A DNA stretch of 64,000 nt from UBA2336 sp049306095 (GTDB taxonomy: Bacteria; Bacteroidota; Bacteroidia; Cytophagales; Cyclobacteriaceae). Position 1 is the stretch's first letter, and each line of letters opens with the position of its first letter. The translations under genes were made by a program, and so were the position numbers. Positions 1-8,410 of this stretch are shown here, in pieces. Below the pieces are notes generated by a model. That model worked only from the letters and a program-made list of their open reading frames with translations. It searched no databases and was not told the origin of the DNA. The stretch covers positions 29,194 to 93,193 of the forward strand of contig JBAQPU010000020.1 in NCBI GenBank assembly GCA_049306095.1, given 5' to 3'.

Positions 1-607
1 TCAGATAGGTGATCTGCCACACATAAGCGCCCATCAAATAAAAATTCTGATTGTATAATCCGGTTGCCAATGAATCAGCATCGGTTGATGACGGCAGCAT
101 TTTAGGCATGGCAAAGCTGACCATAAATGTTTCGCTGGTTAACATGGCGCCTGCCCCGAAGGTGGGCTTCCATTCGCTGGTGGATGCAAACTTGGGGTCA
201 TCCGGATTAATGGTTAGATCGCTATAATCCGCCCTGTAATTGACAACACCTGCCTGTAATCCAAACGATAGTTTAAGATCATGTTTCAGCGACAGATGAT
301 ATCCATACGATGCTTGCGCTTCCGTGGTTTGATCAGAGCCTACCTCATCTTTCAAAAAAATCAACCCAACACCCATCCGGTTTCCCGCCAGCGCAATTTG
401 TCCGGTGGCGTTCATGGTAACAGGGCTGCCATCAAACCCGGCCCATTGTTTCCGGTAAGCAACCGATCCGTTCAGGTTATGATTGTGACCGGTATAGGCC
501 GGATTAATCAATAAAGGAGTGGTGAGGTATTGCGAGTACAACGGATCTTGTTGTGCATACACGGAGACACAAGCAAGTTGGAAGAGAATGAGAATCGCTT
601 TTTTCAT
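1..607 (-). CDS. PorP/SprF-family type IX secretion membrane protein (3' end outside window)
   Basis: Reading the minus strand from the ATG at 607 gives a signal peptide ending in VYAQ, then DPLYSQYLTTPLLINPAYTG, the signature opening of the PorP/SprF family, followed by alternating beta-strand-like segments (GNRMGVGLIFLKDEVGS, SYGYHLSLKHDLKLSFGLQAG). Family members are outer-membrane proteins, often encoded beside CHU_C-type secreted proteins and thought to help secrete or anchor them. About 200 residues are visible; the family is usually near 300, so roughly a third lies beyond coordinate 1. The start lies 3 bases after the stop of the CHU_C gene 611-3133, which supports one transcript and a functional pairing. 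Family assignment is firm; the specific partner is inferred. Confidence 0.9.
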   Translation of the reverse strand, partial: MKKAILILFQLACVSVYAQQDPLYSQYLTTPLLINPAYTGHNHNLNGSVAYRKQWAGFDGSPVTMNATGQIALAGNRMGVGLIFLKDEVGSDQTTEAQASYGYHLSLKHDLKLSFGLQAGVVNYRADYSDLTINPDDPKFASTSEWKPTFGAGAMLTSETFMVSFAMPKMLPSSTDADSLATGLYNQNFYLMGAYVWQITYL

Positions 608-610
608 AGT

Positions 611-3133
611 CTACCGTTTTAAAGTAATGTACCCGTTGTATGATTTTCCGTTGGCCAGGTCAACGGTGTAGAAATACGTACCGTTGGGTAATTCCTTTCC
701 ATCATTGGAAGTACCATCAAACACGTTCGTTTGATTATCGTAGTTGGTGGCATCAAAAACTTTGTGCCCCCATCGATTGAAGATCGTAACTTTATTTTCG
801 CTGGAGCCTTCCACCACGCCAATGTATTTGATCATGAGAAAATCGTTGTAGCCGTTGCCATCAGGGGTAACCCCGTTGTACACCACAATTTCACCCACCA
901 CTTCAATGTCAATAACCTGCTGAACACACAATCCGTCCAGATCACAGGCTTCAATGGTTACGCGGTCAACACCTGTGAATGGCGTACCTGAATAATCAAT
1001 CTGTAAAAAGTACGAGCCGTCTACAAAAGCCGCTACACCACGCGAGGTCTCATTGTTGATCACAGTCAGGGTTGAGAAATCAATATTGCCGTTTGGATCA
1101 CTCACAAGCTGCGTCAGATCAACGGCAACTTGTCCTTCAATTTGTGAGGCTAATGGTGCGTTGCTAATAACAGGCGGCAAGTTATCGGGGTTGCCACCGC
1201 CACCACAAGGTGGAGTGAGGACGGTAAAGGCAACCGGATCGGAAGGCAAACTCAAACACGTTGATCCATCTCCAACGCGCAATGTGTACACACCTGTTTG
1301 TGATACTGTAATGGTTTGTGTGGTTTCACCGGTCGACCACTGGTATTGAAATCCTGCAGGGCCGGCAAGGTCAGCACTTCCCGTTCCGCAAACCGTGGTG
1401 GTGCCGGTTACGGTAACCGTTGGTTTGGATGGTGCGGGTTGAAACGTTACAGCAACGTCATCCGAAGCAGGACTGAGGCAATTCGCATCACCCGCCTGAA
1501 CGGAGTAGTTGCCGCCTGTGCTTACCAGAATTTGTCGTGTGGTTTCACCGTTCGACCAAAGATAGTTGCTGTAACCGGTGGGTGCGGAAAGAATCACGGT
1601 ATTGCCTTCGCATAAATTGATGGAACCCGATGGATTGACAACCGGCTTGGTAGCAAACTGAACCGTAGCCGTTACAATAGTGCGCGAACTTTCGCATAAC
1701 GTGTTGGGATCGAAAATGCTGACAAAGTAATCGCGCGTTGCCGACAAATCCGGTGTGGTAAAGGAAGAGCCGGTAAACAAAACTGTTGTAGTACTGTTAT
1801 CGTCATACCAACGGTACACCTGTACACCACTTGCTCCCGTTGCCGATAAGGTAACAGCTCCTGGTCCGCACCTGCTTGCCGCTGGTGCGGAAGGTGGGCC
1901 CGGCACCGTGCATGTGAGGATTGTAAAATCAGCACTGACACGTGTGCTCCATGCACCCAGGTTATCTTTTGCGCGAACATAAAGCGTGTGATTTCCGGAA
2001 GGTACGCCACTTAAATCAATGGCAAATGCCTGATCAATGAAAGAAGCGGGTGTAATGGGCAGTGAAGTTCCATTCAGCGATGGGTTCAGATCAGGATCAG
2101 TATCAACAAAGTACTCGACTTCGCTCACGGTGGTTGCACCGATTTGAGAAGCAGGCATAATATAGAATGATCGAAGCGCGAAATGGCCCCAGCGATTTTG
2201 GTTATCCTGATAACGCACAGCTAACCGGTGAAAGCCTGGCGGCAGGGCACTGATGTCGATGGCGAAATTATTGTTTTGCGGATTGCCGGAAGTAATTGTT
2301 AACGGTGTTCCATTTCCTTGTCCGGGATCCTGATCAAAAAAGTATTCAGCTTTTTTAAGACTGGTAGCCGCTGCGGTTGATTGAGGAGGGATGATGTAAA
2401 AACTGCGCGTAGCAAAGTGCGACCAGAAACCCCGGTTATCCCGAACGCGGATGTTCAGCCGGTGAAAGCCGGATGATAAAGAAGTAGTAGGGATAACGGT
2501 AGTTTGATTGATTTGCGCGGAAGGTGTGATGGTGATGTTCGTACCGTTTCCTACTCCCGGGTCAGCATCAAAAAAGTATTCAGCTTCCGTTAAGGTTGTT
2601 GCTGGTGCAACAGAAAAAGGAGGCACAATGTAAAATGTTCGGGTAGCGAAATGCGACCACCGTCCCTTGTCATCGCGTGTACGAAAATTCAGGTTATGAA
2701 AACCCGTTGTCAGGGAAGTGATGGGTACAACTACGGATCGTGTAATGGAACTGCCCGGTGTGATCGGAACATTCGTGCCATTGCCAGCGCCCGGGTCGGC
2801 ATCAAAAAAATATTCAAGTTTGGTAACGTTGGTCGCGGGTGGAACTACAGCAGGAGCCGGAGCCAGGTAAAACGCACGCGATTGAAAGTGACTCCACTTT
2901 CCGGTATTATCACGCAAGCGGATGTTCACATTGTGAAAGCCGGTGGCAAGGGCGCTAACATTGAGCGCAAACGTTGTGTTAATGGATGCGCCTGCTGTAA
3001 ACGTTAAAGGTGTTCCGTTTCCCGTTCCCGGATCGGTATCAAAAAAGTATTCGCCTTTGTTTAACACCTGGCCGTACCCGGTCCGGGAAGCCAGGAGCAA
3101 CAGCAGTATAAAACAACTTCGTTGAAAAATCAT
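611..3133 (-). CDS. Secreted repeat protein with gliding-motility/T9SS C-terminal domain (CHU_C)
   Basis: After a signal peptide (MIFQRSCFILLLLLAS...GYGQ) there are five roughly 80-residue repeats, each opening with a variant of EYFFDxDPGxGNGT and containing GFHxLNxRxRDxxGxWSHFxxRxFY. These are followed by Ig-like/SprB-type segments (YLWSNGETTRQI, YQWSTGETTQTI), a cadherin-like segment, and a terminal CHU_C domain (TIFNRWGHKVF ... ELPNGTYFYTVDL ... GYITLKR). CHU_C is a type IX secretion signal, so the protein is probably exported to the cell surface and may act as an adhesin or matrix protein. Starts at 3175 and 3160 are also possible; 3133 gives the cleanest signal peptide. The gene sits between a beta-helix protein and PorP/SprF with 3 to about 48 base gaps, consistent with an operon. 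Confidence 0.9.
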   Translation of the reverse strand: MIFQRSCFILLLLLASRTGYGQVLNKGEYFFDTDPGTGNGTPLTFTAGASINTTFALNVSALATGFHNVNIRLRDNTGKWSHFQSRAFYLAPAPAVVPPATNVTKLEYFFDADPGAGNGTNVPITPGSSITRSVVVPITSLTTGFHNLNFRTRDDKGRWSHFATRTFYIVPPFSVAPATTLTEAEYFFDADPGVGNGTNITITPSAQINQTTVIPTTSLSSGFHRLNIRVRDNRGFWSHFATRSFYIIPPQSTAAATSLKKAEYFFDQDPGQGNGTPLTITSGNPQNNNFAIDISALPPGFHRLAVRYQDNQNRWGHFALRSFYIMPASQIGATTVSEVEYFVDTDPDLNPSLNGTSLPITPASFIDQAFAIDLSGVPSGNHTLYVRAKDNLGAWSTRVSADFTILTCTVPGPPSAPAASRCGPGAVTLSATGASGVQVYRWYDDNSTTTVLFTGSSFTTPDLSATRDYFVSIFDPNTLCESSRTIVTATVQFATKPVVNPSGSINLCEGNTVILSAPTGYSNYLWSNGETTRQILVSTGGNYSVQAGDANCLSPASDDVAVTFQPAPSKPTVTVTGTTTVCGTGSADLAGPAGFQYQWSTGETTQTITVSQTGVYTLRVGDGSTCLSLPSDPVAFTVLTPPCGGGGNPDNLPPVISNAPLASQIEGQVAVDLTQLVSDPNGNIDFSTLTVINNETSRGVAAFVDGSYFLQIDYSGTPFTGVDRVTIEACDLDGLCVQQVIDIEVVGEIVVYNGVTPDGNGYNDFLMIKYIGVVEGSSENKVTIFNRWGHKVFDATNYDNQTNVFDGTSNDGKELPNGTYFYTVDLANGKSYNGYITLKR

Positions 3134-3180
3134 ATTGAATGGATGCCGGTGAATCTTCATGACGAACGTATCCATGAATA

Positions 3181-4275
3181 TTAATTATTCACCTTTGCTT
3201 TTACATTCACATTTAAAGGAGTGCCGGGCTGCAGGGTAGAATTTAAAATGTTTACCTCGGTAACTTGTGGAACAGGCGGTAAAGCGCTGGTGTCAAAGCC
3301 ACTGCCGGGTGCACCACCGCTGGGGAAGGATCGTGCACCACCATAAATTCCAAGATCAGTGCCATCGGTGCCGGCATTGCGAACCGCACTGGTTGTTTTT
3401 AACCGGTAATTAAAAGTATAGTTGAAGGCGTTTAAGTCCGTTACATTTTCAAACTGCGGGTCAACTGCTATAAAATTACCGGCTTCTGTATTCGAGCCTC
3501 CCGCAAAACTGTTGGTAGGCGCATTGGGGCCAATAGTGGTAAGATTGGAAAGGTTATTATTAAAGGTGTTAAAATTTACGTTTGAGGCAAGAATGTTTCC
3601 TGTGGTTCGCGTAAAGATGTTGTTGGTAACGGTTGCATAGAACAGGTTACTCAAGGCATCTGACCCAGGAAATACATTATGGTCAATCACCACCGAACTC
3701 ATAGAAAAGCCGCTGATATCACCCATAATGATGTTGTTCTGTATGGTGATGTTGGACGATGAACTTGATGTTACCCCGCTTGATCCGCCTGAAATGGACC
3801 AGGTAATGTTATTATAGATTACCCAGTTGTTCCCATAAACGCCACCTGCGCTGGGGTTGTAGGTGAAGAGAGTACCAGTCTGATTTCTGAAGATGGTAAT
3901 ATTTTCCACCCCCGGGTTTCCGTTGTTGCGAAGCTGGCTTATAATCATAAATCCTGTAATCACCGAGCCGCTGGAATTCTGCAATCCGGTATCTCGGTTT
4001 AAATAAATGGTATTAACCTTCGTAGGAAGATTAAATTGATTATTTGAGTTGTACCCTGAGCCAATAATGACCAGGCGTTTCGTTACGCTGAAATCATTAT
4101 ACGTGAATTGTGACCCATGCACAAAAATGGTATCGCCATCCGCGGAAGCGGCAATGGCGGGGTCAACTTGCGTAAATTGTCCGGGCCTGTCGGGGTTATT
4201 GCTTACCGTGCGGGTTGTTGCAAGCGCCTGTGTTAATGCCAGGGCAAGAAATGGGAACAGAATGTATTTTTTCAT
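3181..4275 (-). CDS. Secreted right-handed beta-helix-like protein
   Basis: The ATG at 4275 gives MKKYILFPFLALALTQALA, a good signal peptide; an in-frame start at 4305 would only add a poor leader. The body is rich in Asn, Ser, Thr and short beta strands with repeated VIxxNxF / ITIQNNIIMG / VVIDHNVFPG motifs, typical of right-handed parallel beta-helix (pectate-lyase-like) repeats. A region resembling the start of choice-of-anchor or beta-helix cell-surface proteins (TVSNNPDRPGQFTQVDPAIAASADGDTIFVHG) lies near the N-terminus. No catalytic residues could be identified, so enzyme activity is not claimed. It is the first gene of the minus-strand cluster with the CHU_C protein and PorP/SprF and lacks a recognisable CHU_C domain itself. 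Confidence 0.75.
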   Translation of the reverse strand: MKKYILFPFLALALTQALATTRTVSNNPDRPGQFTQVDPAIAASADGDTIFVHGSQFTYNDFSVTKRLVIIGSGYNSNNQFNLPTKVNTIYLNRDTGLQNSSGSVITGFMIISQLRNNGNPGVENITIFRNQTGTLFTYNPSAGGVYGNNWVIYNNITWSISGGSSGVTSSSSSNITIQNNIIMGDISGFSMSSVVIDHNVFPGSDALSNLFYATVTNNIFTRTTGNILASNVNFNTFNNNLSNLTTIGPNAPTNSFAGGSNTEAGNFIAVDPQFENVTDLNAFNYTFNYRLKTTSAVRNAGTDGTDLGIYGGARSFPSGGAPGSGFDTSALPPVPQVTEVNILNSTLQPGTPLNVNVKAKVNN

Positions 4276-4432
4276 AAGGCGGATTTTTTCTCTTTGGTAA
4301 ATCAAAATTCAGATTATGGTTCATGGAATCCATCCCTGAAAAAGGGGATTTTGAGTTAACTTACCTCCTGTTAAAATCATGTAAAAAAGGGATGCGCGGG
4401 AGTATTGAAAATGCTTTTTTTGAAATCTGAAT

Positions 4433-6373
4433 ATGAGAATAGTCTGTTTTTTGACCTTATCAGTTTTGTTGTTGCCGGGAGTAAGTCGGGCACAACAACG
4501 ATCGTTTGATGTCCAGAAAAAATTAATTCTGGCAATGGCCGATGATACCAGTAAGGTAAACCGGATGAATAAACTAGCTGAAGAAATTCAGGGTGAAAAT
4601 CCAATAGAGGCCATTAACCTGCTGCAATCGGCAGCCACGCTTTCAAAACAACTGGGGTACGACTATGGTCTTTCAGTTGCCTATTCGAAACGATCTATTC
4701 TATTTTTTTATGAAGCAAAATTAGACAGCGCCCAACGCTTGCTGGATGAAGCATATGCTTTGGTAAAGGATAAGCCTGATATTCAATCGCGCAAGCAATT
4801 GGCGTTGCTTACTCAACGGTATGCGGCCCTTTATCAGCAAAGGCAAAAATATGATTCTGCGGTACTCTTTTATCAGGAAGCGGCCTCGCGTTTTACAGAA
4901 CTGAATGATCGGACAAAAATCATTTTTTGCTATTACAACCTTTCCGGCATCTATAATTCATTATCGGATACCGTTAACGCATTATACTATGCTCGGGAAA
5001 CACGAAAAATCGCGCTTGCCACAGGCGACTCAACCTTCATCATGAGAAGTTACATGGCCCTGGCCGATGCGTTTATCAGTGTGAAAAAATTTGATAGTGT
5101 CCGCTACCTGGCTGAAAAAGGCCTGGTTATAGCCAAGCGATATAAGCAAACCTTTCCCATCGGTAAATTTCACTTGTTGTTGGGGATCTGTCATGATCAT
5201 CGTGCGCAATATGATTCTGCCATAACTCACTTCACATGGGCTCTTCAGGAGTTTACTTCCATTAACTTAGGCTATGAAATTTCATTGGCCACCTACCATA
5301 TCGGCCACGCGTATTTTCAGAAAGGAGAGAATAAGAAAGCAATCGAATTTCTTGAAAAAGCTTCTTCAAAAAGCCGCGAGTTAAAGCTTGGTCAGGTACT
5401 TGCCCTCTGCCTGACGGATTTGGTGAAAGCCGAAGAACACCTTGGAAACACCAACAAGAGCTTGCAATATTTAAAAGAGTATGTGGCTGTACATGATACC
5501 CTTACACAGCAAAACAACCGGCAGTTGGTGTACGATTTGGAAACAAAATACAAAGTACAACAGAAGGAAGCGCAAATTGAATTTCAGCAAGCGCAGATCA
5601 GACAAAAAAATATGCTCAACTATTTGCTGGCAGGGGTCGTGACCAGCGTACTGATCATTTCTTTTGTGATGTACTATGCCTACAAGCAAAGACGAAGCCT
5701 TCAGGAACAACGAATAAAAGAACTTGAACAAGAGCGGCAACTGCTTTCCAGTCAGGCGGTGATCAAAGGGCAGGAAGAGGAGCGAGGGCGGCTTGCCAAA
5801 GATTTGCACGATGGACTTGGAGGTATTTTATCGGGAGTGAAATTCACCCTTACCAATATGAAATCAAACGTAATCTTAGATGCCGATAGCGCGCTTATGT
5901 TTGAGCGTTCGTTGGATATGCTTGACCATTCTATTACCGAACTCAGGCGGGTGGCGCATAACATGATGCCCGAAGTGTTGGTGAAGTTTGGCCTTTCAGA
6001 GGCGCTTAAAAGTTATTGCGAGAGCATACGCGAATCCGGGATTTACAAAATGGATTTTCAATCCATTGGCATGGAAGACAGGTTGGCTTCCCAAACTGAA
6101 ATATTTATTTACCGGATTGTCCAGGAACTTCTGAATAATATCGCCAAACACGCGCAAGCATCGCATGTATTGGTGCAGATTGCGAAACAGGATCGCGAGG
6201 TGAATATTACGGTGGAGGATGATGGAAAAGGTTTTGATCCCTACATCCTGGAGAAATCAACAGGTTCCGGCTGGGCCAATATTAAGTCACGAATAGATTA
6301 TTTAAGAGGAAAGATTGATATCCAGTCTGCAAAAGACCAGGGTACTTCTGTTCATATTACAATTCAAGTATGA
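4433..6373 (+). CDS. TPR-containing sensor histidine kinase (HisKA_3 type)
   Basis: The signal peptide (MRIVCFLTLSVLLLPGVSRAQ) is followed by a periplasmic tetratricopeptide-repeat region to about residue 380, one membrane segment near 394-416 (YLLAGVVTSVLIISFVMYY), a coiled-coil linker, and a HisKA_3 dimerisation motif EEERGRLAKDLHDGLGG with the phospho-acceptor His at about residue 459. The HATPase domain carries an N box (VQELLNNIAKHA) and G1 box (DDGKGFDP). This is the NarL/DegS class that phosphorylates LuxR-type regulators. The stop overlaps the start of the next gene by four bases (ATGA), so the kinase and the 6370-6981 regulator are very probably a cognate pair. Signal sensed: unknown, likely through the TPR domain. 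Confidence 0.93.
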   Translation: MRIVCFLTLSVLLLPGVSRAQQRSFDVQKKLILAMADDTSKVNRMNKLAEEIQGENPIEAINLLQSAATLSKQLGYDYGLSVAYSKRSILFFYEAKLDSAQRLLDEAYALVKDKPDIQSRKQLALLTQRYAALYQQRQKYDSAVLFYQEAASRFTELNDRTKIIFCYYNLSGIYNSLSDTVNALYYARETRKIALATGDSTFIMRSYMALADAFISVKKFDSVRYLAEKGLVIAKRYKQTFPIGKFHLLLGICHDHRAQYDSAITHFTWALQEFTSINLGYEISLATYHIGHAYFQKGENKKAIEFLEKASSKSRELKLGQVLALCLTDLVKAEEHLGNTNKSLQYLKEYVAVHDTLTQQNNRQLVYDLETKYKVQQKEAQIEFQQAQIRQKNMLNYLLAGVVTSVLIISFVMYYAYKQRRSLQEQRIKELEQERQLLSSQAVIKGQEEERGRLAKDLHDGLGGILSGVKFTLTNMKSNVILDADSALMFERSLDMLDHSITELRRVAHNMMPEVLVKFGLSEALKSYCESIRESGIYKMDFQSIGMEDRLASQTEIFIYRIVQELLNNIAKHAQASHVLVQIAKQDREVNITVEDDGKGFDPYILEKSTGSGWANIKSRIDYLRGKIDIQSAKDQGTSVHITIQV

Positions 6374-6981
6374 AGCGTGTTTTTATTGTGGATGATCACC
6401 CGATGGTAATTGAAGGCATGAGAAGTATGCTGCAGCAGCTTTCTGATGTGGAAGTGTGCGGACATGCCATGAATGCGGCATCCTGTCTTGGTTATTTTGT
6501 GAAAAACTCTGCGGATGTTGTGTTATTGGATATTAACCTGCCGGATCAGAATGGAATAGAAGTCTGCAAGGCTTTACTGAAAAACAGGAGTACCCTGAAG
6601 ATCGTTGCTCTCACCAATTTTGATCAGCTCACCTATTTGCAAAACATGAAAGACGCAGGGGCGAAAGGATATTTGCTGAAAAATGCTTCGCTTGATGAAA
6701 TTGAAAAGGCGTTGCATGAAGTGCTGGCGGGGAATGAGTACTGGCTTGGAAAGGAAAGCGTGAAGGAAACTATCAGCGATCACAACAAATTGCTGCTAAC
6801 GCGCAGGGAAGTGGAAGTGCTGAAATTGATTGCCGAAGGACTTACCAATCATGAAATAGCAGAGAAACTTTTTGTGAGCGACAGCACGGTAGATTCGCAC
6901 CGGAAAAATCTGATTTCAAAATTGCAGGTAAAAAATACAGCAGCGCTGGTACGTACAGCCCTTGAAAGTAAAATCATTTAA
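6370..6981 (+). CDS. NarL/FixJ-family response regulator (receiver + LuxR HTH)
   Basis: The receiver domain shows the acidic pair (IVDDHP), the phospho-acceptor Asp at about residue 54 (VVLLDINLP) and the conserved Lys of YLLKNAS. The C-terminal LuxR helix-turn-helix begins LTRREVEVLKLIAEGLTNHEIA and continues FVSDSTVDSHRKNLISKL. Length (203 residues) is typical. Translation overlaps the upstream kinase by four bases, and the secreted-protein gene at 6992 follows by ten bases, so the three genes are probably cotranscribed. DNA targets cannot be read from the sequence. Confidence 0.95.
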   Translation: MKRVFIVDDHPMVIEGMRSMLQQLSDVEVCGHAMNAASCLGYFVKNSADVVLLDINLPDQNGIEVCKALLKNRSTLKIVALTNFDQLTYLQNMKDAGAKGYLLKNASLDEIEKALHEVLAGNEYWLGKESVKETISDHNKLLLTRREVEVLKLIAEGLTNHEIAEKLFVSDSTVDSHRKNLISKLQVKNTAALVRTALESKII

Positions 6982-6991
6982 TGCATTGGTT

Positions 6992-8356
6992 ATGAAAAAG
7001 ATATTCACGCTGATTTTTGTTTTTGCAACGGTGTGCCTTCACGCCCAGGATCGGGAGATTTTTGACATCGCTTCTTTTATGCCGCCTTCAGGTTGGAAAA
7101 AGGAATCCAATGCTTCGGTAGTATCATTTGTGGCCACGAATAACAAAACAGGTTCGTGGTGCAGAATTGCTGTTTATAAAAGCATTGGAAGCAGCGGAGA
7201 CCTGGTCACTGATTTCGATCATGAGTGGAATGAACTGATTGCAAAAAATTTTGAAGGAACTACCAAGCCAACTCCGGAAACCTCAACCGAAGATGGTTGG
7301 ACTGCCCAATCGGGCGTGAGCACCTTTACGTGGCAAGGGCAACAATCGTATGCTTTGTTAGAAGCCATATCAGGTTATGGAAAGGTGATCAGCATTACTG
7401 TGGCGATGAACAATCAGGAGTACGCGAAAGAAATAGAATTTTTCTTTAAGTCGGTTGAACTCGCCAAACCTGAGGTTCCAAAAGAAAAAGAATCGGTTAC
7501 AACAAACGTTCCTCCATCATTGCCCATTGTTGTATCGGGTGCACCGGGTAATCAGGGTATAACCATTTCAACCACCAATTTTGATGATGGCTGGGTGGCT
7601 CAACCGTTTGCCGATTATGTAAAGGTTACAAAAGGGCCTATTACTGTTTTGCTTCATTATGCCATTAAGATTACGGATGAGTTGCGCGATGCCAACGATT
7701 TTAAGGCCATACTTTTTGATCGTTTGATTTTACCACGGTATAACGTGAGCAACATCCGCAAATACGACAATGGCGGGCCGTGTTATTTCTGTATCGATTT
7801 TTATGAAGCCGATGCAATTGAAAAAGCAACAGGGAAGCGATGCCACATTGGTTTCAGGATTATTACCGCCAAGGGAATTTCAAGGTGCATTGAAATTATC
7901 TCACCGTCATCAGAAGTATTTTATAAAGAGTTCCCGGAACAGAAGAAAGTAGAGGGCATGCTCAACTACAACAAGTTTGCGATAACACAGGCCGATTTGG
8001 TGGGCACATGGGAAGAAAGTTCAGGCGCTTATGTGGATATGTACAGCACGGTAACGGGCGCCTATGCCGGCATGAACAGTTCTTCCTCGGCTCAAACGTA
8101 TGTGTTCAATGCCGATGGAAGTTACAACAGCCACCACCGGGGAGCTTTTGGTATGGTTGGAAGCATGACGGTTTACGATCAGAAGTACAACGGCAAATTC
8201 ACCATTACCAATTGGGATATTACCATGACTAACCGCTGGCAGGGGAAGACAGAGGTTTGGTGGGCGCAGTTTGAAGCCGTGCGCGATGGCAGAGTACTGT
8301 TTATCAACGACAAGGCTGCTGCTGCTATGAGTTACTCGCTGGTGAAGACAAAGTAA
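6992..8356 (+). CDS. Secreted protein of unknown function with a lipocalin-like C-terminal region
   Basis: The ATG at 6992 gives a signal peptide MKKIFTLIFVFATVCLHAQ; an upstream in-frame ATG at 6962 overlaps the preceding gene and adds no signal. The mature protein has two similar N-terminal halves (each with a FxxGWxxQ-type segment and a Cys-containing middle: SWCRIAVY, GPCYFCIDFYEA) and a C-terminal region beginning LVGTWEESSGAYVDMYS with the GTW plus beta-strand pattern of lipocalin-like domains (YVFNADGSYNSHH ... DITMTNRWQGKTEVWW). I do not recognise a defined family. Position directly after the two-component pair suggests it could be cotranscribed with them, which is inference. Confidence 0.75.
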   Translation: MKKIFTLIFVFATVCLHAQDREIFDIASFMPPSGWKKESNASVVSFVATNNKTGSWCRIAVYKSIGSSGDLVTDFDHEWNELIAKNFEGTTKPTPETSTEDGWTAQSGVSTFTWQGQQSYALLEAISGYGKVISITVAMNNQEYAKEIEFFFKSVELAKPEVPKEKESVTTNVPPSLPIVVSGAPGNQGITISTTNFDDGWVAQPFADYVKVTKGPITVLLHYAIKITDELRDANDFKAILFDRLILPRYNVSNIRKYDNGGPCYFCIDFYEADAIEKATGKRCHIGFRIITAKGISRCIEIISPSSEVFYKEFPEQKKVEGMLNYNKFAITQADLVGTWEESSGAYVDMYSTVTGAYAGMNSSSSAQTYVFNADGSYNSHHRGAFGMVGSMTVYDQKYNGKFTITNWDITMTNRWQGKTEVWWAQFEAVRDGRVLFINDKAAAAMSYSLVKTK

Positions 8357-8366
8357 GCTTATACTC

Positions 8367-8387
8367 CCTATACCTTATACCTTATTC
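8367..8387. repeat. Heptanucleotide tract (CCTATAC/CTTATAC/CTTATTC)
   Basis: Three consecutive 7-base units, CCTATAC, CTTATAC and CTTATTC, lie between two convergent genes (stops at 8356 and 8411); less regular CCTATAC-like copies continue to about 8418. It belongs to the same 7-base-period class as the tracts at 29304, 33424, 42404, 56620, 57864 and 59187. Confidence 0.6.
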
Positions 8388-8410
8388 CCCCTTTACCCAA
8401 TCTCCTATAC

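Noticed and set aside
281..514. Plus-strand open frame over the PorP/SprF gene
   Set aside because: It is a shadow frame; the minus strand gives a clear PorP/SprF protein with a signal peptide.
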